Origin: Pseudomonas putida
GTDB lineage: Bacteria > Pseudomonadota > Gammaproteobacteria > Pseudomonadales > Pseudomonadaceae
Assembly (NCBI RefSeq): GCF_028682635.1
Contig: NZ_JANHLK010000014.1
Location: 109,073-173,072, forward strand
Direction: 5' to 3'
Length of the DNA stretch: 64,000 nucleotides
Within the stretch, counting starts at the first letter, position 1. Each line of letters begins with the position of its first letter. Made by a program: the position numbers and the translations under genes. The notes under the pieces are model-generated. The model worked only from the letters and a program-made list of their open reading frames with translations, ran no database searches and had not been told where the DNA came from. Of this stretch, positions 28,804 through 36,934 are shown in pieces.

Positions 28804-28956
28804 CTACTGGGGTGTTCGACAATTGGCCGGATTGGCTGCGTGTGTGTGCTTGCCACCTGTGGGTGACCGATCGGAGGCGGCAGGCTGTCCCGAGCGGAGG
28901 GTGGTAAATCGCCAGGCGGTAAAACTGTCGTGACGGTAATAAGTGGCGTAGTTCAT
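28804..28956 (-). CDS. 50-residue Tyr/Phe/Trp-rich small ORF in the DAHP synthase leader
   Basis: ATG at 28956 follows AGAGGA at 8-9 bases. The first 17 residues, MNYATYYRHDSFTAWRF, hold three Tyr, two Phe and one Trp; the rest is Ser/Pro/Gly-rich and ends 47 bases before the DAHP synthase ATG. It lies downstream of the leader terminator, so it is translated only from read-through transcripts. It could be a second control peptide or a coupling cistron. No known family recognised. Confidence 0.6.
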   Translation of the reverse strand: MNYATYYRHDSFTAWRFTTLRSGQPAASDRSPTGGKHTHAANPANCRTPQ

Positions 28957-29003
28957 TTGTAAAATCCTCTTGATGGCGGAGTGTCGCTAAATGTGTTCGG
29001 GCC

Positions 29004-29043
29004 CAAAAAACAAAACCCCCGGTCGGGAGGCCGACCGGGGGTT
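29004..29043 (-). terminator. Intrinsic terminator (attenuator) in the DAHP synthase leader
   Basis: On the minus strand a 13-bp stem (AACCCCCGGTCGG paired with its complement, 4-base loop) is followed by TTTTGTTTTTT. It stands between the aromatic leader peptide and the DAHP synthase gene, in the same orientation, the classic place for an attenuator. Confidence 0.88.
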
Positions 29044-29090
29044 GAGAATTCTCTGGTGGCGACCCGTTTGAAGTGGGCGCCGTGTGGGTA

Positions 29091-29219
29091 TCAGGCGCGC
29101 CAGTGGCTAAACCAATACCCAAAATAAAAGCGTGCCGGAGTGCACACGTCATTCACCCGGGCAGCCGCAACCGAGCGCGGGGCGCTGGCGGTATGAAGCG
29201 GTGGGCGGGCGTTGAACAT
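29091..29219 (-). CDS. Aromatic leader peptide of DAHP synthase attenuator, 42 residues
   Basis: ATG at 29219 with GGAGA about 7 bases upstream. Residues 31-40 read FYFGYWFSHW, seven aromatics in ten codons, ending two residues before the stop and 47 bases before the intrinsic terminator. TGGGTAT inside the aromatic run (29115-29121) is perfectly complementary to ATACCCA just after it (29085-29091), giving a candidate 1:2 hairpin that ribosome position would control. Ribosome stalling for lack of charged Phe, Tyr or Trp tRNA is the expected signal (inference). Confidence 0.82.
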   Translation of the reverse strand: MFNARPPLHTASAPRSVAAARVNDVCTPARFYFGYWFSHWRA

Positions 29220-29366
29220 GGTCTGTCTCCGATGAGTGCACCGAGCTTACTAGAGGCTGGTACGAGGTTTCAATCAGAAAATGCTATCGCTCGGCGCCGG
29301 CGTTTTCTATCGCTTGAGCGCCGATGAAGATGTGCCACACTTCTGGTTTTTTGCCACGGGATCAGC

Positions 29367-29822
29367 ATGACGCCATTGATCGATGTTGACTGGCGCCCGG
29401 CGACCGATCACGACCTCGATTTCGCCCGGGACCTGACACGCATCAATATGCTGCGCTATTACATCCAGCACGATCTGTTGTGGCTGGACGAAGCGTTCGA
29501 TGTCGCCTGGGCGGGGCGTGACAACCGGGTGATCGTGCACTTTGATCGTCGGCTGGGGTTCGTCAGCCTGAGCCGGGATGCCCGGGCGCTGTACATCCGC
29601 GAACTTCAGGTGGGCCAGGCGTATCGAGGGCAGGGGGCTGGGTCCTGGGCGATCGATCAGGTATTGGCGCTGGCGTGCAGGGAAGGGCGCGGGGCCCTGC
29701 GCTTGACGGTGTTTGAAAATAATCCGGCGCGAGCCCTGTACGAACGCAAGGGCTTGAAAGTGGTGGGCAGGGACGAGTGTTTCCTGCGCATGGAGCGTGA
29801 AGCCTCCGCGGCAATGCGCTGA
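29367..29822 (+). CDS. GNAT family N-acetyltransferase
   Basis: 151 residues. The acetyl-CoA loop is visible as ELQVGQAYRGQGAGSWAIDQVL (R/Q-x-x-G-x-G/A), followed by RLTVFENNPARALYERKGLKVVGRD, the typical beta6-alpha4 end. Divergent from the DAHP synthase leader. Substrate not recognisable. Confidence 0.85.
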   Translation: MTPLIDVDWRPATDHDLDFARDLTRINMLRYYIQHDLLWLDEAFDVAWAGRDNRVIVHFDRRLGFVSLSRDARALYIRELQVGQAYRGQGAGSWAIDQVLALACREGRGALRLTVFENNPARALYERKGLKVVGRDECFLRMEREASAAMR

Positions 29823-29949
29823 AACACGCTGGCGACAAGCCCTGCAAGACGAGTGGAAACTTTTTATATAACGCTTGCCGCTAGGTCTGCCAGTTGCTTT
29901 TTGCTAAGGTGGCGGGCAATCCAACAAGATCATATCGCGGGGTGTCTGC

Positions 29950-30591
29950 TTGATTAGGGTGCTAGTAGTCGATGACCATGATCTCGTTCGTACAGGCATT
30001 ACACGAATGCTGGCTGACATCGATGGCCTGCAAGTAGTCGGCCAGGCAGAGTCCGGGGAAGAGTCCCTGCTGAAGGCGCGCGAGTTGAAACCCGATGTGG
30101 TCCTGATGGACGTCAAGATGCCCGGGATCGGCGGTCTTGAAGCCACCCGCAAATTATTGCGCAGCCATCCCGACATCAAGGTCGTCGCGGTGACCGTGTG
30201 CGAGGAAGATCCGTTTCCCACGCGACTGTTGCAAGCCGGTGCGGCAGGCTACCTGACCAAGGGCGCCGGATTGCCGGAAATGGTCCAGGCCATCCGCCTG
30301 GTGTTTGCCGGTCAGCGCTACATCAGCCCGCAAATTGCCCAGCAACTGGCGATCAAGTCTTTCCAGCCAACCAACGATTCGCCCTTTGACGCCCTCTCTG
30401 AACGGGAGATCCAGATCGCGTTGATGATCGTCGGCTGCCAGAAAGTCCAGATCATCTCCGACAAGTTGTGCCTGTCGCCAAAAACCGTGAACACCTACCG
30501 TTATCGCATTTTCGAAAAGCTTTCGATCAGCAGCGATGTCGAGTTGACGCTGTTGGCGGTTCGTCACGGCATGGTTGATGCCAGCCTCTGA
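29950..30591 (+). CDS. gacA: Response regulator GacA (UvrY/SirA)
   Basis: 213 residues starting at a TTG (MIRVLVVDDHDLVRTGITRML). Receiver domain with phospho-acceptor Asp54 (VVLMDVKMPG), then a LuxR-type HTH (LSPKTVNTYRYRIFEKLSISSDVELTLLAVRHGM). Partner of the GacS sensor; activates the small RNAs that sequester RsmA/CsrA and so controls secondary metabolism. Directly upstream of uvrC as in E. coli uvrY-uvrC, two bases apart, so they form an operon. Confidence 0.96.
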   Translation: MIRVLVVDDHDLVRTGITRMLADIDGLQVVGQAESGEESLLKARELKPDVVLMDVKMPGIGGLEATRKLLRSHPDIKVVAVTVCEEDPFPTRLLQAGAAGYLTKGAGLPEMVQAIRLVFAGQRYISPQIAQQLAIKSFQPTNDSPFDALSEREIQIALMIVGCQKVQIISDKLCLSPKTVNTYRYRIFEKLSISSDVELTLLAVRHGMVDASL

Positions 30592-30593
30592 AA

Positions 30594-32417
30594 ATGACTG
30601 AAATCTTCGATCCAAGCGCCTTCCTGTCGACGGTCAGCGGGCGACCCGGTGTGTATCGCATGTTCGACAGCGACGCACGCCTGCTCTACGTCGGCAAGGC
30701 CAAGAACCTCAAGAATCGCCTGTCGAGCTACTTCCGCAAAACCGGCCTGGCGCCCAAGACCGCTGCGCTGGTGGCCCGCATCGCCCAGGTCGAAACGACC
30801 ATCACGGCCAATGAAACAGAGGCCTTGCTGCTCGAGCAGACGCTGATCAAGGAATGGCGGCCGCCGTACAACATCCTGCTGCGCGACGACAAATCCTACC
30901 CTTACGTGTTTCTCTCTGACGGCCAGTTTCCGCGCTTGAGCATCCACCGCGGGGCGAAGAAGGCCAAGGGCAAATACTTCGGCCCCTATCCGAGTGCCGG
31001 CGCGATCCGCGAAAGCCTGAGCCTGTTGCAGAAGACCTTTTTCGTCCGGCAGTGCGAAGACAGCTACTACAAGAACCGCACGCGGCCTTGCCTGCAATAC
31101 CAGATCAAGCGCTGCAAGGCGCCTTGTGTCGGCCTGGTCGACCCGCAGGTGTATGCCGAAGACGTGCGTCACTCGGTGATGTTCCTCGAAGGGCGCAGCA
31201 ATGCGCTGACCGACGAGTTGTCGGCAGCCATGGAAGAGGCGGCGATCAACCTCGAGTTCGAGCGTGCTGCCGAACTTCGCGATCAGATTTCACTGCTGCG
31301 CCGGGTCCAGGATCAACAGAGCATGGAAGGCGGCACGGGTGACGTCGACGTGATTGCCGCGTTCGTCAACCCGGGCGGTGCCTGCGTTCACCTGATCAGC
31401 GTGCGCGGCGGGCGAGTGCTGGGCAGCAAGAACTTCTTCCCGCAGGTGGGTATCGAGGAAGACGTTTCCGAGGTCATGGCGGCGTTTCTCGGTCAGTACT
31501 ACGTCAGCAGCCCCGAACGCGACTTGCCCAGCGAGCTGATCGTCAATGTGGTCCACGAGGACTTTCCGACACTGATCGCGGCCATTCACGAGCTGCGCGG
31601 TCGCGAACTGACCATCAGCCACCGGGTACGCGGTACCCGTGCGCGCTGGCAGCAACTGGCGGTAACCAATGCCGAGCAGGCCCTGGGTGCGCGCCTGGCC
31701 AACCGGCAACACGTTGCCGCGCGTTTCGATGCCCTGGCAGAAGTGCTCAAGCTGGATGAACCGCCCCAGCGCCTCGAGTGTTATGACATCAGCCACTCCA
31801 GCGGGGAGGCGACCGTGGCCTCCTGCGTGGTGTTTGGCCCCGAAGGCCCGATCAAGTCCGATTACCGACGCTACAACATCGAAGGCGTTACCGCGGGCGA
31901 TGACTACGCGGCCATGCACCAGGCCCTGACCCGACGCTTCAGCAAGCTCAAGGACGGGGAGGGCAAGCTGCCCGACATCCTCCTGGTCGATGGCGGCAAG
32001 GGCCAGCTGTCGATGGCCCGCGACGTGCTCAACGAGCTGGCGGTGCCCGACCTGATCCTGCTCGGCGTGGCCAAGGGCGCGACGCGCAAGGCCGGTTTCG
32101 AAACCCTGTACCTCAACGACGCCGCCCACGAATTCACCTTGCGCGGTGATTCCCCCGCGCTGCACCTTATCCAGCAGATTCGCGACGAAGCCCACCGTTT
32201 TGCGATTACCGGGCACCGCGCGCGCCGCGGCAAGACCCGCCGCACCTCGACGCTGGAAGGCGTTGCCGGGGTGGGGCCGACACGTCGGCGCGATTTGCTC
32301 AAACATTTTGGTGGATTGCAGGAGCTGTCTCGTGCCAGCATCGACGAAATCGCCAAAGCCCCCGGGATCAGTAAAAAGCTCGCAGAGTTGATTTATGCAA
32401 ATCTGCACAGCGAGTAG
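30594..32417 (+). CDS. uvrC: Excinuclease ABC subunit C
   Basis: 607 residues. N-terminal GIY-YIG nuclease (PGVYRMFDSDARLLYVGKAKNLKNRLSSYF) for the 3' cut, UVR domain (about 200-235), RNase H-like C-terminal endonuclease for the 5' cut (ECYDISHSSGEATVAS, VDGGKGQLSMA), and a tandem helix-hairpin-helix at the end (LEGVAGVGPTRRRDLLKHFGG). Nucleotide excision repair. Cotranscribed with gacA. Confidence 0.97.
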   Translation: MTEIFDPSAFLSTVSGRPGVYRMFDSDARLLYVGKAKNLKNRLSSYFRKTGLAPKTAALVARIAQVETTITANETEALLLEQTLIKEWRPPYNILLRDDKSYPYVFLSDGQFPRLSIHRGAKKAKGKYFGPYPSAGAIRESLSLLQKTFFVRQCEDSYYKNRTRPCLQYQIKRCKAPCVGLVDPQVYAEDVRHSVMFLEGRSNALTDELSAAMEEAAINLEFERAAELRDQISLLRRVQDQQSMEGGTGDVDVIAAFVNPGGACVHLISVRGGRVLGSKNFFPQVGIEEDVSEVMAAFLGQYYVSSPERDLPSELIVNVVHEDFPTLIAAIHELRGRELTISHRVRGTRARWQQLAVTNAEQALGARLANRQHVAARFDALAEVLKLDEPPQRLECYDISHSSGEATVASCVVFGPEGPIKSDYRRYNIEGVTAGDDYAAMHQALTRRFSKLKDGEGKLPDILLVDGGKGQLSMARDVLNELAVPDLILLGVAKGATRKAGFETLYLNDAAHEFTLRGDSPALHLIQQIRDEAHRFAITGHRARRGKTRRTSTLEGVAGVGPTRRRDLLKHFGGLQELSRASIDEIAKAPGISKKLAELIYANLHSE

Positions 32418-32449
32418 AATGCCCCCTCACCTCGTAGCCAGTTGTGCCG

Positions 32450-33010
32450 ATGAATATCCCTAATCTGATTACCGTTCTACGCGTCCTGCTCATACCGATC
32501 TTCATTTTGCTGTTCTACCTGCCGTACCACTGGAGTTACCTGGCGTCAGCCTCGGTCTTCGCCTTTGCCGCCGCCACCGACTGGCTGGACGGGTACCTGG
32601 CCCGACGCCTGGAACAAAGCACGCCGTTCGGGGCCTTCCTCGACCCCGTGGCCGACAAGCTGATGGTCGCCGTGGCCCTGGTGTTGCTGGTACAGGAACA
32701 CGGCAACCTGTGGCTCACGCTACCGGCTGCGGTGATCATCGGTCGCGAGATCGTGGTCTCGGCGCTGCGCGAATGGATGGCCGAACTCGGCGCCCGTGCG
32801 CACGTAGCCGTGTCGAACCTGGGCAAATGGAAAACCGCCGCGCAAATGCTGGCGCTGGTGATCCTGCTGGCCAATCCATCGGACTTCAGCTTCTGGGTCC
32901 TGCTGGGCTACACCCTGCTGATGGTGTCCGCGGGCCTGACATTGTGGTCCATGGTCCAGTACTTGCGGGCGGCCTGGCCGCATCTGCGGACCGACGTGCA
33001 AAAGAAATAA
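32450..33010 (+). CDS. pgsA: CDP-diacylglycerol-glycerol-3-phosphate 3-phosphatidyltransferase
   Basis: 186 residues from the ATG at 32450. Integral membrane enzyme with the CDP-alcohol phosphotransferase motif DG-x2-AR-x8-G-x3-D-x3-D (DGYLARRLEQSTPFGAFLDP then VADK). Makes phosphatidylglycerophosphate, the precursor of phosphatidylglycerol. gacA-uvrC-pgsA followed by tRNA-Gly is the standard Pseudomonas order. Confidence 0.95.
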   Translation: MNIPNLITVLRVLLIPIFILLFYLPYHWSYLASASVFAFAAATDWLDGYLARRLEQSTPFGAFLDPVADKLMVAVALVLLVQEHGNLWLTLPAAVIIGREIVVSALREWMAELGARAHVAVSNLGKWKTAAQMLALVILLANPSDFSFWVLLGYTLLMVSAGLTLWSMVQYLRAAWPHLRTDVQKK

Positions 33011-33070
33011 AACTTTTTTGAATCAAGGGGTTGACGGCGCTTCTGATTTCTATAGAATGCGCCACACCAA

Positions 33071-33146
<76 letters not shown>

Positions 33147-33191
33147 AGTTTTACGCATTTGATGTCGCGCTACTGACAACAGATGTTTTGA

Positions 33192-33265
33192 GGCCGAGTA
33201 GCAAAATGGTTATGCAGCGGATTGCAAATCCGCCTACGCCGGTTCGATTCCGACCTCGGCCTCCA
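33192..33265 (+). tRNA. tRNA-Cys (GCA)
   Basis: 74 bases with acceptor stem GGCCGAG/CTCGGCC, anticodon loop ATTGCAAAT (GCA), T-arm GGTTCGATTCC and encoded TCCA. Cotranscribed with tRNA-Gly, 45 bases downstream of it. Confidence 0.97.
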
Positions 33266-33271
33266 CTATTG

Positions 33272-33306
33272 AAAACCCCGCAGATTAACGTCTGCGGGGT
33301 TTTTTA
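33272..33306 (+). terminator. Intrinsic terminator after tRNA-Cys
   Basis: AACCCCGCAGA and its complement form an 11-bp stem with a 6-base loop followed by TTTTTT, eight bases after the tRNA-Cys CCA. Confidence 0.92.
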
Positions 33307-33441
33307 TTGCTCTCAGGAAAGTGATGTGTTCCGCAACTTTTGCAAGGCTTTCCGCAACCACCACACCGATTGCTCATTAACTCACCCACCCATCAGATTT
33401 TTCCTACAAAGAAATTGACCGCAAGTCCTTCTGGACGTTAA

Positions 33442-33457
33442 CTGTATATTCGTACAG
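33442..33457 (+). promoter_or_regulatory. LexA (SOS) box of umuDC
   Basis: CTGTATATTCGTACAG is a full CTGT-N8-ACAG LexA operator, 19 bases before the umuD ATG, so the operon should be SOS-induced. Confidence 0.92.
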
Positions 33458-33475
33458 TATTGGAAGTCGTGCGTC

Positions 33476-33901
33476 ATGAGCTTTGCAATTTTAGGACCTA
33501 TCGGCCAGGGCGGTCGGAAACTGCCGCTCTGCCTGTTCCAGGTGCCGGCGGGTTTTCCATCGCCGGCAGCGGACCACATCGAGGCGCACATCTCCTTGGA
33601 TGAGGTGCTGAACATCCGTGCACCGCACGTCTACCTGGTATCGATCACCGGGGAGAGCATGCAGGGCGCCGGGATTTTCGAGGGGGACCTGGCGATCGTG
33701 GATCGCTCGCTTGAACCGGCCCATGGCCATATCGTCGTGGCCTTGCTGAACAACGATCCGGTGTGCAAGCGCCTGTGCATTCGCGGCAAGGACGTGATCC
33801 TGCTGTCGGAGAACCCCAAATACCCGCCACGCTATGTGCTGGAGAGTGACGAGCTGTCGATCTGGGGTGTGATCACCGGCAGTGTGCGCAGCCATGTCTA
33901 A
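33476..33901 (+). CDS. umuD: UmuD-like SOS mutagenesis protein, S24 self-cleaving peptidase
   Basis: 141 residues, E. coli UmuD length. Self-cleavage site Ala25-Gly26 in QVPAGFPSPAADHIE (Ala-Gly in place of Cys-Gly), catalytic Ser61 in TGESMQGAG and Lys98 in DPVCKRL. RecA-stimulated cleavage yields UmuD', a subunit of Pol V. Directly behind a LexA box and overlapping umuC by 8 bases. Confidence 0.94.
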   Translation: MSFAILGPIGQGGRKLPLCLFQVPAGFPSPAADHIEAHISLDEVLNIRAPHVYLVSITGESMQGAGIFEGDLAIVDRSLEPAHGHIVVALLNNDPVCKRLCIRGKDVILLSENPKYPPRYVLESDELSIWGVITGSVRSHV

Positions 33902-35171
33902 GCCCGCGCCGGTCTTCGGTCTGATCGATTGCAACAGCTTCTATGCCAGCTGCGAGCGGGTGTTTCGCCCGGACCTGGCCAAGGTTCCGATCGTCGTCCT
34001 GTCGAACAACGATGGCTGCGTCATTGCGCGCAGCTACGACGCCAAGCCTTTCGTGAAAATGGGCGAGCCGTATTTCCAGATAAAGAACAAGCTCCGCCAG
34101 CAAGGCATCGTCGCCTTCTCGTCGAACTATGCGCTGTATGGCGACATGAGCGAGCGGGTGATGACGCTGATCGAGTCGATGGTGCCGGCGGTCGAGGTCT
34201 ACAGCATCGATGAGGCGTTTGCCGACCTGACCGGTATCGAAGGCCTGGACGTACTGGGTCGACGGATTCGCAGCCAGGTTTTGCGCTGCACCGGTATCCC
34301 GGTCGGCGTTGGCATCGCCCCCACCAAGACCCTGGCCAAGCTGGCCAACCACACGGCGAAACGCTTGCAGGCGCAGACTGGCGGCGTGGTGAACATCTGC
34401 GATCCGGTAAAACGTGACTGGGTGCTGCGCAACACCGACGTGGGTGAAGTGTGGGGAGTGGGCCGGCGCATGAAAGTGCACTTGAACACACTGGGCATCA
34501 AGTCGGCCATGGACCTGGCCAAGGCGGACGCCTGGTCGCTGCGCAAGCACTTCAGCGTGGTGATCGAGAAGACCGCCCGGGAACTGGCCGGCACCCCGTG
34601 TCTGGAACTGGATGAACCAGACCCGCCGAAGCAGGAGATCTGCTGCAGCCGAATGTTCGGCATGCGGCTCAAGGAGCTTGCACCGATCAAGGAGGCCGTC
34701 GCCACCTACATGATGCGCGCCTCGGAAAAGCTCAGGGCGCAGCATTCCCTGTGCAAGAAGATCCGGGTCAGCATCCGGACCGGCATGTTCAACCCCGAGG
34801 AAGCCAAATACGCCAACGGTGTGGTGGTGGAGCTGCCGTATCCCACGGATGACGTGCGTCTGCTGACCAAGACGGCCGTAGATGCACTGGATCGGGTATT
34901 CCGCCCTGGCTTCGCCTACAGCAAAGCGGAGGTCATGCTGCTGAACCTGTGCCAGCCAGGCGAGTACACCGATGATTTGTTCGCCACCTCGCAACCGGCC
35001 GGGGCAAGCCGTGTCATGGCGGTGCTGGATCAGATCAATGGCCGGTGGGGAAGGGGGACGCTTCGCGCGGCCAGTGTGCCGACCAATCCCGACTGGGGCA
35101 TGCGCCGGGAAATGATGAGCCAGAGCTACACCACGAGGCTGGATCAGCTATGGAGGGTGTCATGTGTTTGA
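33894..35171 (+). CDS. umuC: UmuC-like Y-family DNA polymerase
   Basis: 425 residues from the ATG at 33894, which lies inside the end of umuD. Y-family palm with metal ligands in FGLIDCNSFYASCERVF and YSIDEAFADL (SIDE motif), thumb/HhH region GVGRRMKVHLNTLGI, and the UmuC C-terminal domain. Catalyses translesion synthesis with UmuD'. The pair sits between tRNA-Cys and tRNA-Leu. Confidence 0.94.
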   Translation: MSKPAPVFGLIDCNSFYASCERVFRPDLAKVPIVVLSNNDGCVIARSYDAKPFVKMGEPYFQIKNKLRQQGIVAFSSNYALYGDMSERVMTLIESMVPAVEVYSIDEAFADLTGIEGLDVLGRRIRSQVLRCTGIPVGVGIAPTKTLAKLANHTAKRLQAQTGGVVNICDPVKRDWVLRNTDVGEVWGVGRRMKVHLNTLGIKSAMDLAKADAWSLRKHFSVVIEKTARELAGTPCLELDEPDPPKQEICCSRMFGMRLKELAPIKEAVATYMMRASEKLRAQHSLCKKIRVSIRTGMFNPEEAKYANGVVVELPYPTDDVRLLTKTAVDALDRVFRPGFAYSKAEVMLLNLCQPGEYTDDLFATSQPAGASRVMAVLDQINGRWGRGTLRAASVPTNPDWGMRREMMSQSYTTRLDQLWRVSCV

Positions 35172-35510
35172 TTTCGCGCTGCAGCAAGACCACCCCATCG
35201 GCGCGGTCCTTGTGAGGGTGGAAATCGGAGACTTCCCCGGTGTCAGGCATTGGCTGGCGCGGCCGCTGGATGTGCCTGGGTTATGCTGGTAAGCTATTGA
35301 AATATAAAGTGATATTCCGGTTCTTGCGATGTGCTGGGCGCGGGGTCACCATCGATCTTGCCCAGCACTGTAAAAAAGCTCCGTAGACGCATGATTTAAG
35401 AAGCTTTTTTTTACGCAATCGGCTCGATCCAATCGCCAAAAAACACCGTCGCAAACTTGCTTCACCCGGACGGGATGTATATATTCCCCCCTCTGCTTCA
35501 CCGCGCTACC
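35172..35510. other. Non-coding interval between umuC and tRNA-Leu with a tRNA-Leu-like fragment
   Basis: 339 bp, AT-richer than the flanks. It holds an inverted repeat GTGCTGGGC (35331-35339)/GCCCAGCAC (35360-35368) and an AAAAAAGCT...AGCTTTTTT pair (35372-35410). GTAGACGCATG at 35383-35393 is identical to the D-arm of the tRNA-Leu at 35529-35539, followed by TTTAAG resembling its anticodon loop, which may be a relic of an integration event. No gene with a convincing start was found. Confidence 0.5.
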
Positions 35511-35597
35511 GCCCGAATGGCGAAACTGGTAGACGCATGGGACTTAAAATCCCCCGCTCGTAAGGGCGTGCCGGTTCGATTCCGGCTTCGGGCACCA
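35511..35597 (+). tRNA. tRNA-Leu (TAA)
   Basis: 87 bases with acceptor stem GCCCGAA/TTCGGGC, long class II variable arm (CCCCGCTCGTAAGGGCGT), anticodon loop ACTTAAAAT (TAA, reads UUA) and encoded ACCA. Confidence 0.96.
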
Positions 35598-35603
35598 TAT
35601 ATC

Positions 35604-35637
35604 AAAGGCTTACGCTTGATGGCGTAGGCCTTTTTTG
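35604..35637 (+). terminator. Intrinsic terminator after tRNA-Leu
   Basis: AAAGGCTTACGC pairs with GCGTAGGCCTTT around a short loop and is followed by TTTT. Confidence 0.8.
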
Positions 35638-35789
35638 TTGGGCGCAAACCGGGTCGAACTCCCGGAAAAACGCCGTAACAGCGGTTTGGGTGACGGGCAA
35701 CTATTGGCCGTTTCCTCCAATGGTGAGAGGAAAAAACGACCCAAAGGAGACGCTCAGCAGCGTCTCTGGGGTCTGAACCGGTTGACTGA

Positions 35790-36647
35790 TCAGTAGGGTT
35801 TGTCACCGATAATAGCCGCGCGCTCCATCTTGCGATGGCAAGGCGGATAGTCCATCACGGCATAGTGTTGGGTGCAGCGGTTATCCCAAATCGCCACGCT
35901 GTTTTTCTTCCAACGCCAGCGCACCTGATACTCGGGATTGTAGGCCTGGCTGATCAGGTACTTGAGCAGGTCGACGCCGGCCTGGTTGTAATCCTGGCCG
36001 AAACGGACACGGCCATCGCGGTGGTAATTGACGAAGTGTGTGGCGTAGGCATTGACGAACAGCACCTTCTCGCCGGTTTCCGGGTGGGTGCGCACGACCG
36101 GATGCTCAGAATCCGGGTACTGCGCCTTCATCGCCAGGCGCTTTTCCCTGGGCATGGCGGCGGCGAAGGAGGCGTTGAAGCTATGGCTGGCGATCAGGTT
36201 GCCGATTTCCTGTTTCACGTCCGCCGGCAGCTTGTCATAGGCCAGCACCATGTTGGCCCACATGGTGTCGCCGCCGACCGGAGGGCATTCGACGCATCGC
36301 AGCACCGCGCCCATCGGCGGCGATTCACGCCAGGTGGCATCGCAGTGCCAGGCATTTTCATAGCGATCCGCCGGGTTCTCGGGGGTCTTGTAGATTTGCA
36401 CGAGGCCGGGCGCTTCGGGATGGCTGGGCAGCATCGGGTGGGTTTCGAGCTGCCCCATGCGCAGGGAAAAAGCCTCGTGATCGCGACGGGAAAGTTTGTC
36501 CAGATCCTGGTCACGCAGGAACAGCACCTTGTGTTTGAGCAGTGCGGCGTAAATTTCGTTGAACAGGTCGTCATCGCGCACTGCGTCGCCCAGGTTCACA
36601 TCGAGCAGTTCCGCGCCGATGGCGCAGGTCAGTTGTTCGACTCGCAT
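35790..36647 (-). CDS. TauD/TfdA family 2-oxoglutarate-dependent dioxygenase (copy 1)
   Basis: 285 residues from the ATG at 36647, preceded by GGAGACGCA. The facial triad is visible: His-x-Asp in NAWHCDATW and the distal His in NRCTQHYAVMDY, with the 2-oxoglutarate-binding Arg in HRKMERAAI. The family hydroxylates substrates such as taurine, alkyl sulfates or chlorophenoxy acids; the substrate here is unknown. A clear paralogue lies at 45288. Expressed from the TGTCCC-type promoter at 36820-36883, leaving a leader of about 165 nt. Confidence 0.88.
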   Translation of the reverse strand: MRVEQLTCAIGAELLDVNLGDAVRDDDLFNEIYAALLKHKVLFLRDQDLDKLSRRDHEAFSLRMGQLETHPMLPSHPEAPGLVQIYKTPENPADRYENAWHCDATWRESPPMGAVLRCVECPPVGGDTMWANMVLAYDKLPADVKQEIGNLIASHSFNASFAAAMPREKRLAMKAQYPDSEHPVVRTHPETGEKVLFVNAYATHFVNYHRDGRVRFGQDYNQAGVDLLKYLISQAYNPEYQVRWRWKKNSVAIWDNRCTQHYAVMDYPPCHRKMERAAIIGDKPY

Positions 36648-36819
36648 TGCGTCTCCATTTACTTGGTCTATGGCCGGGCCGTGGGCGTGACAGGTGAAAG
36701 CCATGCCTTGAGTGACGGCGGCGCTTGTTATTGTTGATCCAGTTTTTTGGCTGCGGCGGTGTGGGACAGGTGAATCCGCGGGAGTCTGCGGCAGGAGCCG
36801 ACAGCGATGCCGCGCGCCT

Positions 36820-36883
36820 ATCCTAGTTGGCAGGCACGGGCAATCCTGTGCATTTCAGGACGTTTTCTTAGCGTATTGGGACA
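36820..36883 (-). promoter_or_regulatory. TGTCCC direct-repeat operator and -10 upstream of TauD copy 1
   Basis: On the minus strand TGTCCC (36883-36878) and CGTCCT (36862-36857) are 21 bp apart, with spacer containing GCTAAGAAAA. TAGGAT (36825-36820) is the -10 candidate, 58 bases from the first repeat. Same layout as four other sites in the window. Confidence 0.72.
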
Positions 36884-36934
36884 AAGTCGGTCCGCTCGCG
36901 GGCGCGCTCCCTTGGGACCGCCCGTTCCACTTAC

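Noticed and set aside
28784..29152. 122-codon minus-strand frame in the DAHP synthase leader
   Set aside because: Crosses the terminator hairpin and both aromatic small ORFs in a different frame; the leader-peptide reading explains the region better.
35169..35218. Small ORF starting MCLISRCSKTT after umuC, possible SRAP (YedK) start
   Set aside because: Stops after 17 codons and lacks the MCGR signature.
35331..35410. Inverted repeats after umuC as an intrinsic terminator
   Set aside because: The GC-rich stem lacks a following T-run, and the AT-only stem with T-run has a 19-20-base loop; neither is convincing.
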